From assembly GCA_022819745.1 (NCBI GenBank), contig JAJEGS010000056.1, positions 1 to 64,000 on the forward strand: DNA of 64,000 nucleotides. The letters are read 5' to 3'. Both the position numbers and the translations under genes were made by a program. Below, piece by piece: positions 49,698 through 57,955 of the stretch. This DNA comes from Candidatus Latescibacterota bacterium (GTDB lineage Bacteria; Latescibacterota; UBA2968; UBA8231). Numbering within the stretch: the stretch's first letter is position 1; each line of letters starts with the position of its first letter. The notes under the pieces were generated by a model, which worked only from the letters and a program-made list of their open reading frames with translations, was not told the origin of the DNA and made no database searches.

Positions 49698-50683
49698 GAG
49701 TCGAGTGCTCGGCGAAAGGCGCGGATGTGATCCGGCGTGGTGCCGCAGCAGCCGCCGATGATCTGGACGCCAGCGGTCGCTAAATCTGGGACGTACTCGG
49801 CCATTTCCTCGGGACTTTGCGAATAGATAGTGCGGAGGGCGCTGTTGAGTTGTGGCATGCCGGCGTTGGGATAGGTCATCAGCTTCTTGTCGAGGCCGCG
49901 CTCCTGCATGGCGGCTTTAAACTGCTCAACGCCGTGGAGGGAGTACGGCATGCCGGTGTGCTCGCTGCGCCGGGTTTCAGCGCCGCAGTTGATTCCGACG
50001 AGGTGGACGTGGTCGAGGAGGTTGTCGCCGCTGGAGTATTGGCCCGAGGCGAGTATGTCCAAAAGGTCGGCGACCGAGTGCCCCCAATCGGTGCGATAGA
50101 CGACCTGTTTGCTTTTGCGGTCTTGCGTGTATTTGAGCGCGAGGTTGACGGCAATGGGCAGGCCGGTCTGGCGGGCGATGTCGCATACCATAGCCGCTTC
50201 GACGGCTGAAAACTGGGTTTCAACGGAGAAAAAATCGACTCCCCCCTCGCAGAGCGCGTCGATGATGCGTTGATGCGCGGCGCGGACTTTGTCGTTGGCA
50301 ATGCCGAAATCCGTACTGCCGGCGTCGGCCTCGATAGCCCCGGGGGAGGGGCCGATGGAGCCGGCGATGAAGACATCCCGCTCGCAGCGCTCCCGAGCGC
50401 GCTGTGCCAGTTCGGCCCCGCGCCGGGCTAGCGCACCGGCTTGGGTCGGGTCTTTGTCGGCCATGGCGAGGTGCAGCTCAGAGGCGACAAAGGTATTCGT
50501 GCCAATGCAATCGGCACCTGCGGCGATGTATTCGGCGTGAATATCGACGACCGCCTCTGGGTAGCTTTCGTTGGCGAGGGTGGAGTTGGTCAGCTCGATT
50601 TGGCGGGCGAAAAGCTCGGAGCCAAAACCGCCGTCGTACAAGAGGGGATGTGGGTCGTTGAGGCGCTGAAGGAAAAGGGACAC
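49694..50683 (-). CDS. Homocysteine S-methyltransferase-type (BHMT/S-methyltransferase) protein
   Basis: 329 residues from GTG 50683, which has GGAG 8 nt upstream. A longer open frame would overlap the hydrolase gene. The barrel motifs are LLYDGGFGSELFARQIELTN, ADCIGTNTFVASELHLAMAD, AGSIGPSPGAIEA and VDFFSVETQFSAVEAAMVCD. Zinc ligands are in VHLVGINCG and IIGGCCGTTPDHIRAF, as in BHMT and MetH domain 1. It probably moves a methyl group from a small donor to homocysteine or a related thiol. The pterin-binding methyltransferase nearby would supply a folate step. Confidence 0.92.
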   Translation of the reverse strand: MSLFLQRLNDPHPLLYDGGFGSELFARQIELTNSTLANESYPEAVVDIHAEYIAAGADCIGTNTFVASELHLAMADKDPTQAGALARRGAELAQRARERCERDVFIAGSIGPSPGAIEADAGSTDFGIANDKVRAAHQRIIDALCEGGVDFFSVETQFSAVEAAMVCDIARQTGLPIAVNLALKYTQDRKSKQVVYRTDWGHSVADLLDILASGQYSSGDNLLDHVHLVGINCGAETRRSEHTGMPYSLHGVEQFKAAMQERGLDKKLMTYPNAGMPQLNSALRTIYSQSPEEMAEYVPDLATAGVQIIGGCCGTTPDHIRAFRRALDS

Positions 50684-50697
50684 AGATTGGTCTCCGT

Positions 50698-51615
50698 CTA
50701 AGATAGGGTGTCGGCGCGGGAGTCGCTGAATAGCCATTCGAGCAAGCGTTGGCCAAAGTCCGGCGCAAAGTGCGGTACGTGCGCGCCTTGCTCTATGGTC
50801 CACAGCTCGATAGTGACGTCGTTGCGGCAGCCCGTGCGGTAGCGGGTGCGGACGGTCTCGGGGCCGTCGAGTTTTTGGTCGAGGTCGAGTGGGGGGAGGG
50901 TTTCTGGATCGGTGAGGTCGCAGCGGGCGAGTGCAGCCCAGCGCAGCGAGACTTCTTCTGCGCCGGCGTACTCATGCTCACCCGTGCTCCCATCGTAGGC
51001 TACGACCTTGTCGGCTGTGCCGTGGATTTGCAGCACCGAGACTGGGGATGCGAAGGCACAACGGGAGGGATCGCTAAAGGAAGTGCCGGCGAGACTGGCA
51101 ATGGCGACTAGGCCCGGGATGCCTTCGCAGGCGAGTCGGTAGGACATGAAGCCACCGTTGGAGTGTCCGAGGGCGAAGATGCGCTCTACGGCGATATGCG
51201 TAGCGGCTTCTTCAAGTAACCCGGAAAGGTATTTCACATCATCGACTTGGGTGTTGTGGAGGTCGCAGCAGAAGTCCGTGGCGTTCCAGAAGCGCTTGCC
51301 ATCGGGGTCGTGCGTGCCGTTGGCCATAATGAGGGCGAAGCGATCAGCGTTCACTCGCTTTGAGAGGCCAAAATAGCGGTCGTGCTCAGCTAAATGGCTG
51401 GTGAAGCCGTGCAGGCTGAGCACGAGTGGAATGGGTGTCTCGGGGTCGTGATCGGCTGGGAGGACCAAGAGGGCTGGGCGTTGGCCGCCCAACGTGTGGA
51501 CGATGTGATTCTTGCTCAGGTCGGTGACCAGTTCGGTATGGGATGTTTCTTTGCTGCAGGCGGTGAGGGTCAACGACAGCAGAACAGCAAAGGTACAGAT
51601 TTTGTCGTTCCGCAT
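50698..51615 (-). CDS. Lipoprotein alpha/beta-hydrolase, PHB depolymerase-like esterase
   Basis: 305 residues. ATG 51615 has AAAGGAGG upstream and opens a lipoprotein signal (TFAVLLSLTLTACSKETSH, Cys20). The hydrolase has the oxyanion region LVLSLHGFTSHLAEHDRYFG, the nucleophile elbow GHSNGG (FALGHSNGGFMSYRLACEGI), an acid in QIHGTADKVVAYDG, and a late histidine in EQGAHVPHFAPD. The pattern fits feruloyl-esterase/PHB-depolymerase-type enzymes (LpqC-like). Envelope-anchored, it likely cleaves an external ester such as feruloyl groups on plant polymers (inference). It lies in the methyl-transfer cluster without obvious link. Confidence 0.88.
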   Translation of the reverse strand: MRNDKICTFAVLLSLTLTACSKETSHTELVTDLSKNHIVHTLGGQRPALLVLPADHDPETPIPLVLSLHGFTSHLAEHDRYFGLSKRVNADRFALIMANGTHDPDGKRFWNATDFCCDLHNTQVDDVKYLSGLLEEAATHIAVERIFALGHSNGGFMSYRLACEGIPGLVAIASLAGTSFSDPSRCAFASPVSVLQIHGTADKVVAYDGSTGEHEYAGAEEVSLRWAALARCDLTDPETLPPLDLDQKLDGPETVRTRYRTGCRNDVTIELWTIEQGAHVPHFAPDFGQRLLEWLFSDSRADTLS

Positions 51616-51717
51616 ATTGACCCTCCTTTCCGTTTGCGATCTACGGGACCGACGGCAACAAAGCCCGTCCTAACTCAGTTTTTAATCTACGGGATAAGGC
51701 CAATAATGACCAACGCG

Positions 51718-52746
51718 CTAGGCGGCGAGTTCGCCCTTGCGATAGGCGCGCAGGAAGGCGGCGCAGTACTCGTCGCGGCCCAGCAGCATATCCTCGGCTA
51801 GCTGGTAGGGACGGGCTTGGCGGTCGAAGGCAAAGATGTCGGCTAGGGAGGTGGTAGTCGGGTCCATGATCGCGCTGTCGGCACCGGCTTCGACGGCCAG
51901 CAGCAGGAAGACGTCGTTGATCAAGTGGCGGCAGGGCAGGCCGAAGGAGACGTTGGAGAAGCCGCCGGTAATGTGGACGTCGGCACCCAACTCGCCACGC
52001 AGTTGGCGGATGGCGTCAAAAGCGTGGTGGCCGAATTGTGCATCAACCGAGATGGGGAAGATCAGGGGGTCGATGTACAAGTCGGCGAGTTGCAGCCCCA
52101 AGGCGAGGGCCTTATCTACCATTTGCCGGGCGTGATCGATCCGCTCTTGCGCGCTTTGCGGCATACCGGACTCGCCCGCCGCAGTAATGATGACTTGGGC
52201 GTTGTACCGTTTGGCCAGCTCTAGGGCTTCGGGTCGCTCTAAAGACGCGGAGTTGAGCAGGAGGCGCTGGGGGTGATCGGCTCCGGCTTCGAGGCCGACG
52301 GCGAGGGTATCTATCTGGGAGGAGTCGATGGCCAAGGGCGTCTGCGACATGGCCGATACTGCCTGTACCAACCAGCGCATGGCCTCTTGTTGGTCTGCGG
52401 GCTTGATCGAGATCTCATCGACATTGAGGTCGAGGAAATCGGTGCCGGCCGCTTCTTGGCGCTGCACTTGGCGGCGCAGATAGTCGAGGGCATCCGCGTT
52501 GCCGAGCATGGCTTGTTGCACGGCGATCTTGAGGTGTTTGACGCGGCCTTCCTCGTAGTCTTGGGTTGTTTTGACTGCTGCGGGAATCTGGAGGAAGCGG
52601 CGCTTGTTGTTGGCGTCGCGGAAGCGCACGGATTCGACGCCTTGGGGGTCTGGGCCGATGAGCTTGCCTTTGCGCAAGACGACGCGGGTGGTGTGGATGT
52701 TTTCGCCGATGACGAAGAAGGGACGGTCCGTACTGGGGATGTTCAT
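51718..52746 (-). CDS. Pterin-binding (methyltetrahydrofolate-type) methyltransferase domain protein
   Basis: 342 residues of the dihydropteroate-synthase-like barrel used by MetH domain 2 and corrinoid/methyltetrahydrofolate methyltransferases. Motifs are FFVIGENIHTTRVVLRKGKL, GTDFLDLNVDEISI, QTPLAIDSSQIDTLAVGLEA, RLLLNSASLERPE and VHITGGFSNVSFGLP; the Asn in GFSNVSF is typical of the methyl-H4folate site. No corrinoid-binding domain is fused, so a separate corrinoid protein must exist if it transfers methyl to cobalamin. It shares the strand with the S-methyltransferase, one hydrolase gene away, and the set resembles a split methionine synthase or a methylated-compound catabolic route. Confidence 0.88.
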   Translation of the reverse strand: MNIPSTDRPFFVIGENIHTTRVVLRKGKLIGPDPQGVESVRFRDANNKRRFLQIPAAVKTTQDYEEGRVKHLKIAVQQAMLGNADALDYLRRQVQRQEAAGTDFLDLNVDEISIKPADQQEAMRWLVQAVSAMSQTPLAIDSSQIDTLAVGLEAGADHPQRLLLNSASLERPEALELAKRYNAQVIITAAGESGMPQSAQERIDHARQMVDKALALGLQLADLYIDPLIFPISVDAQFGHHAFDAIRQLRGELGADVHITGGFSNVSFGLPCRHLINDVFLLLAVEAGADSAIMDPTTTSLADIFAFDRQARPYQLAEDMLLGRDEYCAAFLRAYRKGELAA

Positions 52747-53120
52747 TGGGATTCCGTGTTTGTTTGTGAGTGAAATGGGTGATTAGGGCGGGCGTTGTTG
52801 GATGAAGTTGAATAAAGATAGGCTTCTTCAATGGATGGGGGAGCGATTCACTACTAAGAAAATCACTGCCATCTCGTCCAAGAAACCAACCTTTTATATT
52901 ATTGCCTCCCCCTTCCTTGGTCAACCCCTGTCGGCCTCATATAGACCGTCGAGGAGACCTTGGAATCTGAGTTAATCTGATTGTCAGAAAAAGAAAAATC
53001 GAGGTATAGCTTGACAAGAGGTGATTCTATTATATAGGCTATCGCTGCTATTTATCGGCGCGGTCAGGCTTTTGTTTTGACCACGCTCTCTCCCACCTAA
53101 TTCACCACGAGGTCTTACCC
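52747..53120. other. AT-rich divergent intergenic region
   Basis: 374 bp between the minus-strand methyltransferase and the plus-strand secreted protein. GC content falls sharply here by eye. It contains the promoter candidate at 53011-53038 and poly-purine/pyrimidine tracts, but no supported gene. Confidence 0.5.
53011..53038 (+). promoter_or_regulatory. Sigma70-type promoter candidate for the secreted protein/receptor pair
   Basis: TTGACA (53011-53016), 16-bp spacer, TATAGG (53033-53038), about 80 bp before ATG 53121. The overlapping TATTATATA offers alternative -10 boxes. It is the best promoter match seen in the window. Confidence 0.55.
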
Positions 53121-54965
53121 ATGAAAACCGCACTGACGTACGTATCGCTGCTTGCCCTCTTAGTGGTGTACTTCTTCGCCATTCCGAGTCCCATGCATGC
53201 CCAGATGGCAGATACGCTTGACATCCAAGTGCTTCCTGCCGGCAACATCAATGCCGTGATTAACGGAGACACGCTAGCCAACGGTTTGCGAGCCCATCCC
53301 GATCGTGCCTACCGACTCAAGCGAGGCGCGGTATACCAGTTTACGGAGACGATGAAGATCAATGGCGACCTAAATCTGATTGCTACCGAAGTAAACGGCG
53401 ATCCGGATGAATCGGCTAACAGGCCACCCGTAATTGTTCCAGGAATCCTGCCGGATGACTCGTCTCCAGCTCAGTTCTTTGACCTGATAGGGAAGGGTGG
53501 AAAGATCAATATAAATGATCTCTACTTGCTGTCCCGGAGAGCCGATAACGTTGTTGTAGGCTGGGATAACTACATGACGCTAACTGCCGATTCGATATCG
53601 CTGAGACTTCGCGACATTGTATTTGATAGCGGTGGCGGATTTGGCATACTCATAGCCGGCCACTGGTCCAAGATCGATATGCAGGATTGCGTATTTCGCA
53701 ATAATCATCACAGTCTGGCGTGGATTGCGGGTGGTTCACCCATGATTGCGTTTCCCGGGGTCCATATGGATACGCTGAAAGTCATTAACAACACGTTTTT
53801 TGCTGTTAATGGGTATATATGGTCGGCGAGGGGCTACGATCGTCATTCGGTATTCGAGCACAACACTCTGGTTTATACCCATGTTAATCCCTTCTTGGCA
53901 CACCATGGCTCCAATGTTCACATCAAGAACAACCTGTTTTACTCGGTACATTCCTTGGGTTGGTGGACGAAGTTTGTACTGGAAGACCCCGGTTTCTCCA
54001 ATTGGCCAGATACCACATCCACTAGCCTGATCCACTTTACGGCACGGGATTCTATCAGTAAGTGGAGCACGGATATTTGGAACCAGACTATCCCTGGTCC
54101 GGAGGTATATATCGATCCGGATCGAGGGGTCACAGCCGAAATGCTGGATCCAACGAGGCGGGTAATAGATGTCCAGAACAACGCGTATTTCTGGCCCAAG
54201 AAACTGTTTGATTATTACGATACCTATAACGCTAACATCACGCTTACTGATAGCGTCAAGGTCCCCGATGGATCAATACAGATACTCCCCAGAAGATTGC
54301 ATAAGCCGAGGTGGATTACGGAATACACGCAATGGACGTTCGACAACCTGTTCCCAGCAATCGGCGTTCAGTCAACTCTAGCGGGCAACATGGAGGCAGA
54401 TCCTGGATTTGATCCTGATATCGAAGGACACGTGGACGCCTTGATAGAGTATATGGACAAGACCATACATGAACGGCTTGATCTGAATTCACGATGGTCC
54501 TACGATCCGGGGGGCGAAGGTGTCCACTATCCACCGCCATGGCCTTTGCCAGAGAACTTGGCGTTTTCGAATTCGGCATTACAACATGCCGGTACCGATG
54601 GATTTGCGGTGGGAGACTTGAACTGGTTTCCCGAACAGAAAGAGCAGTGGCTGAATCAGAGCACGGCAACCGCTGTAGAACACTCGGAGAGCCAAGTGCC
54701 AACCGGTTACCACTTGGCGGAAAACTATCCTAATCCGTTTAACCCATCTACCACTATCGGATTCGAGACGCCTGAAGCGGGGTTGGTTACGCTCAAAGTT
54801 TACAATACCTTGGGCCAATTGGTGAGGACTTTGGTCAATCAGCATCTTGCAGCCGGTGCGTACAAAGTCCATTTCGATGCCTCTGGCTTGAGCAATGGCG
54901 TATATTTTTACACATTAGATGCCGGCGATCTTACACTGTGGAAGCGAATGTTATTCCTCAAGTAG
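53121..54965 (+). CDS. Secreted beta-helix-like protein with type IX-like C-terminal sorting domain
   Basis: 614 residues. The signal is TYVSLLALLVVYFFAIPSPM with cleavage near HAQ. The middle resembles parallel beta-helix proteins with short strand repeats (FGILIAGHWSKIDMQDCVFR; NNTFFAVNGYIWSARGYDRH; NVHIKNNLFYSVHSLGWWTK). The last ~85 residues are a classical sorting domain: LAENYPNPFNPSTTIGFETP, VYNTLGQLVRTLVNQHLAAG and NGVYFYTLDAGDLTLWKRML. It is likely exported and anchored or released at the surface, and perhaps binds or cuts a polysaccharide. It is coupled to a TonB-dependent receptor 19 bp downstream. Codon use is more AT-rich than in most of the window. Confidence 0.85.
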   Translation: MKTALTYVSLLALLVVYFFAIPSPMHAQMADTLDIQVLPAGNINAVINGDTLANGLRAHPDRAYRLKRGAVYQFTETMKINGDLNLIATEVNGDPDESANRPPVIVPGILPDDSSPAQFFDLIGKGGKININDLYLLSRRADNVVVGWDNYMTLTADSISLRLRDIVFDSGGGFGILIAGHWSKIDMQDCVFRNNHHSLAWIAGGSPMIAFPGVHMDTLKVINNTFFAVNGYIWSARGYDRHSVFEHNTLVYTHVNPFLAHHGSNVHIKNNLFYSVHSLGWWTKFVLEDPGFSNWPDTTSTSLIHFTARDSISKWSTDIWNQTIPGPEVYIDPDRGVTAEMLDPTRRVIDVQNNAYFWPKKLFDYYDTYNANITLTDSVKVPDGSIQILPRRLHKPRWITEYTQWTFDNLFPAIGVQSTLAGNMEADPGFDPDIEGHVDALIEYMDKTIHERLDLNSRWSYDPGGEGVHYPPPWPLPENLAFSNSALQHAGTDGFAVGDLNWFPEQKEQWLNQSTATAVEHSESQVPTGYHLAENYPNPFNPSTTIGFETPEAGLVTLKVYNTLGQLVRTLVNQHLAAGAYKVHFDASGLSNGVYFYTLDAGDLTLWKRMLFLK

Positions 54966-54984
54966 TCATGTAGCTTCTTGGCGC

Positions 54985-57927
54985 ATGACCATCAAGGCTA
55001 GATGTAGGTATATTGGCTTGCTGACGGCGTGGCTAGCCGTACTTACCACAAGTGCGGCTAGCGCGCAGTCGGCAACGGTGCGTGGGACCATATTGGATGC
55101 GGTTACCAGCGAGCCATTGCCGTGGGCAAATGTAATCCTGATTGGCACGAGTATTGGGGGCGCAAGTGATATAGAGGGCAAGTTTGTAATCAGGAATGTT
55201 CCGGTTGGATCCCACACGGTAAGAGCGACCTATATTGGCTACGAGACACGTGAGCTCGAAGTAGTGCTGACGGTTGAGCAAGTACTGGAATTAGAGCTAC
55301 CTTTAGATCCAGTGAGCCTCCTCGAAGAAGAAGTCGTTGTTACAGCACAGGCAAGTGGTCAAACGGCGGCGATAAATCGGCAACTGTCATCGCTGGCGAT
55401 TAAGAATGTTGTATCGGGTGCTCGAATACAGGAGCTACCCGACGCAAATGCGGCTGAATCAGTAGCAAGGCTTCCCGGTGTGTCGATTATCCGGGAAGGA
55501 GGTGAAGGGGCCAGAGTCGTTGTTCGTGGCCTATCACCACAGTACAACCAGATTGCGATAGATGGTGTTCAGCTTCCAGGTAACGTCGTATCTAATAACC
55601 CCAATGAACAAGCGTCATTAGTAGGGGATCGGGCTACCGATCTCAGTATGATATCCTCAAGCATCCTTGGAGGAATTGATGTGGTAAAGGCGATTACTCC
55701 GGATATGGATGCTGCGGTTATCGGCGGCGTAGTAAATTTCGGCTTACGGAAAGCGAAAACCAGCGGCACTCGCCCTGTCTTTGGCCTTACCTCACAAGGA
55801 GGTTACAATGATCTAAAAGGAACGTATGCCGACTATAGACTGGTTGGTTCTCTTGAACATCGAGTCTTAAATCAGCGACTGGGTTTGTTCTTACAGGGCA
55901 CCACTGAAAAGCGCAATCGGAGTGCTAATCGGCTGGCGGCCCATTATGTGCTAAACGACAAGTCGCACGGGGATGACGGTATTCCCGATCTAACGAGTGT
56001 CGATCTAAGTGACGTCTTCAGCGAAAAACAGCGCCATGGCGCGACTCTTGTGGCAGATTACAATCACGATTCGGGCGAAGTGGGCATTCTCAATTTTTTT
56101 AGTACATCGGAGACTGGCGCTCTGAGTCGAGGACAGTCATTCGTACATGCCATTGACGATATCACGTACTCGGGCGGACGATCCAGTAATGATTTAATGT
56201 CTGTCACTAATCTGCTCAGTATTCGGCAGGAAGTACCACTATTTGATATTGACCTGAAGCTCTCCCACACCTATTCGAGGAGCCAGAATCCTGAAGATTT
56301 CACACTCATGTTTCTGCAAGACAGGGCAGGATATGCTGGCCAAGGCGATTTGTCCAAATCACATCCTTCAACCATAGCCGCTTCAGGAGTACCTGACTCG
56401 ATAGGCGCTAAGCTGAAAACGATTAATAGCTCGAAAAACGTTGCTATGGACCGGTCGCTGACGGGATCTGTGGATCTGGAAAGAAATCTGGTGACCGTTG
56501 ATATTCTTGCATCTAGGCTCAAGCTTGGCGGCTCTTATCAGTATCGCAAGCGATCCTACGACATCGATGACAGAGCAGGAGTACATTTCGATCTAGGCGG
56601 TAGACAACTATACGCAAGAGTGTTCGAAAAGTATCCCGAATTGAACATGTACAATGGCGATGTTGTCTTAGCTCTATTTACAGACGATCCATATTCATAT
56701 CGAAATTTTCTCGCGGGTGACTATTCACTGGCGTACCCGATGAATATTGATTTCATGGAAGAGATCATAGGAATTGCCATAGCAAGAGATGTAGGCTTCA
56801 TAGAGAATGAGTATAGATCTCTCGGCTTTGATTACAATGGATCAGAGGCCAAGAGTGCAGCCTATGGGATGCTCACGGTTAATATAGGCGAAAAGATTAC
56901 GCTACTGCCCGGCATGCGTTTCCAGAACCTTAGGACGAGCTATACGGGCAATCGCGGTGTGCAACTGCCAGATGCCGGTGGTGGGATAGCATTCAATGCT
57001 AGGGATACGACCGCAACTAATTCTCGTGGCTTTCTGCTTCCTATGGTCCATGCGCGGTACAAGCCGCTACGGTGGTTGCAAATTCATTTTGCCTATACCA
57101 ATACATTAAACTACCCGGACTATAGCGCAATTGTCCCACGGTATGACGTGTCACTGGCGACGATCATTTACAATAATTATTCGCTAAGGACGGCTTCGTC
57201 GGAGAATATCGATCTCGCTGTGTCGATCTATGGAAATGCAGTAGGATTGTTTACGGTCAATGCTTTTCGAAAACGTATAGAGGACTTGATCTTCCCGTCA
57301 ACAACATTCCTTAGCGATCTCAGTGTGTATCCGGATCTGCCACAAGACGGCCAGCAGAATACGCAACTGTATAATTTCAGTACATTTATTAACAATCCGA
57401 ACCCGACCGACGTTCGAGGCATTGAAATTGACTGGCAAACGCATCCATGGTATCTACCTGGTATCCTGTCTAATCTGGTCTTTAATATCAACTATACGCG
57501 AGTGTTTTCGGAAGCAAATTATCCGCGAACAGAATTGGATATATCGTATGATGAACTCGGAACGCTGTACAGAACGGTGGTGGATACGTTTTATACGAGC
57601 CGCTTATTGCACCAGCCCAATGACATCTTTAATCTAGCAGTCGGATTCGATTATCGTGGATTCTCAGCCAGAGTGTCTGCCTTGTACCAAGATAATATTT
57701 TTAAGAAACCCGACTTCTGGTTGCAACAGCGAATTCACTCGGACAAGTACACGCGGTGGGATCTCGCGATCAGCCAGCGGCTTCCGTGGTTTGGAATGCA
57801 GGCGTTTTTTAACCTGAATAATATTACAGGCGCGGATGATATTGATCTCAATCAGAAAACTAGCTTTCCGGCGTTGCAAGAACGTTATGGTATGACGGCG
57901 GATATTGGATTGAGAGTGATGTTCTAG
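54985..57927 (+). CDS. TonB-dependent receptor with carboxypeptidase-like N-terminal domain
   Basis: 980 residues from ATG 54985; 22 upstream codons overlap the previous gene and are rejected. After the signal (IGLLTAWLAVLTTSAASAQS) comes a carboxypeptidase D regulatory-like domain (VRGTILDAVTSEPLPWANVI; TVRATYIGYETRELEV). The plug domain follows (ELPDANAAESVARLPGVSII; VRGLSPQYNQIAIDGVQLPG), then a beta-barrel ending GLRVMF with a final aromatic residue. It should import a bulky ligand through the outer membrane with TonB energy. The paired secreted protein resembles a glycan-handling SusD-like partner in role, though not in sequence. AT-rich like its partner, so probably acquired together. 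Confidence 0.93.
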   Translation: MTIKARCRYIGLLTAWLAVLTTSAASAQSATVRGTILDAVTSEPLPWANVILIGTSIGGASDIEGKFVIRNVPVGSHTVRATYIGYETRELEVVLTVEQVLELELPLDPVSLLEEEVVVTAQASGQTAAINRQLSSLAIKNVVSGARIQELPDANAAESVARLPGVSIIREGGEGARVVVRGLSPQYNQIAIDGVQLPGNVVSNNPNEQASLVGDRATDLSMISSSILGGIDVVKAITPDMDAAVIGGVVNFGLRKAKTSGTRPVFGLTSQGGYNDLKGTYADYRLVGSLEHRVLNQRLGLFLQGTTEKRNRSANRLAAHYVLNDKSHGDDGIPDLTSVDLSDVFSEKQRHGATLVADYNHDSGEVGILNFFSTSETGALSRGQSFVHAIDDITYSGGRSSNDLMSVTNLLSIRQEVPLFDIDLKLSHTYSRSQNPEDFTLMFLQDRAGYAGQGDLSKSHPSTIAASGVPDSIGAKLKTINSSKNVAMDRSLTGSVDLERNLVTVDILASRLKLGGSYQYRKRSYDIDDRAGVHFDLGGRQLYARVFEKYPELNMYNGDVVLALFTDDPYSYRNFLAGDYSLAYPMNIDFMEEIIGIAIARDVGFIENEYRSLGFDYNGSEAKSAAYGMLTVNIGEKITLLPGMRFQNLRTSYTGNRGVQLPDAGGGIAFNARDTTATNSRGFLLPMVHARYKPLRWLQIHFAYTNTLNYPDYSAIVPRYDVSLATIIYNNYSLRTASSENIDLAVSIYGNAVGLFTVNAFRKRIEDLIFPSTTFLSDLSVYPDLPQDGQQNTQLYNFSTFINNPNPTDVRGIEIDWQTHPWYLPGILSNLVFNINYTRVFSEANYPRTELDISYDELGTLYRTVVDTFYTSRLLHQPNDIFNLAVGFDYRGFSARVSALYQDNIFKKPDFWLQQRIHSDKYTRWDLAISQRLPWFGMQAFFNLNNITGADDIDLNQKTSFPALQERYGMTADIGLRVMF

Positions 57928-57955
57928 TGGCACGATGAGGGGCCAAGTCTTCAGT

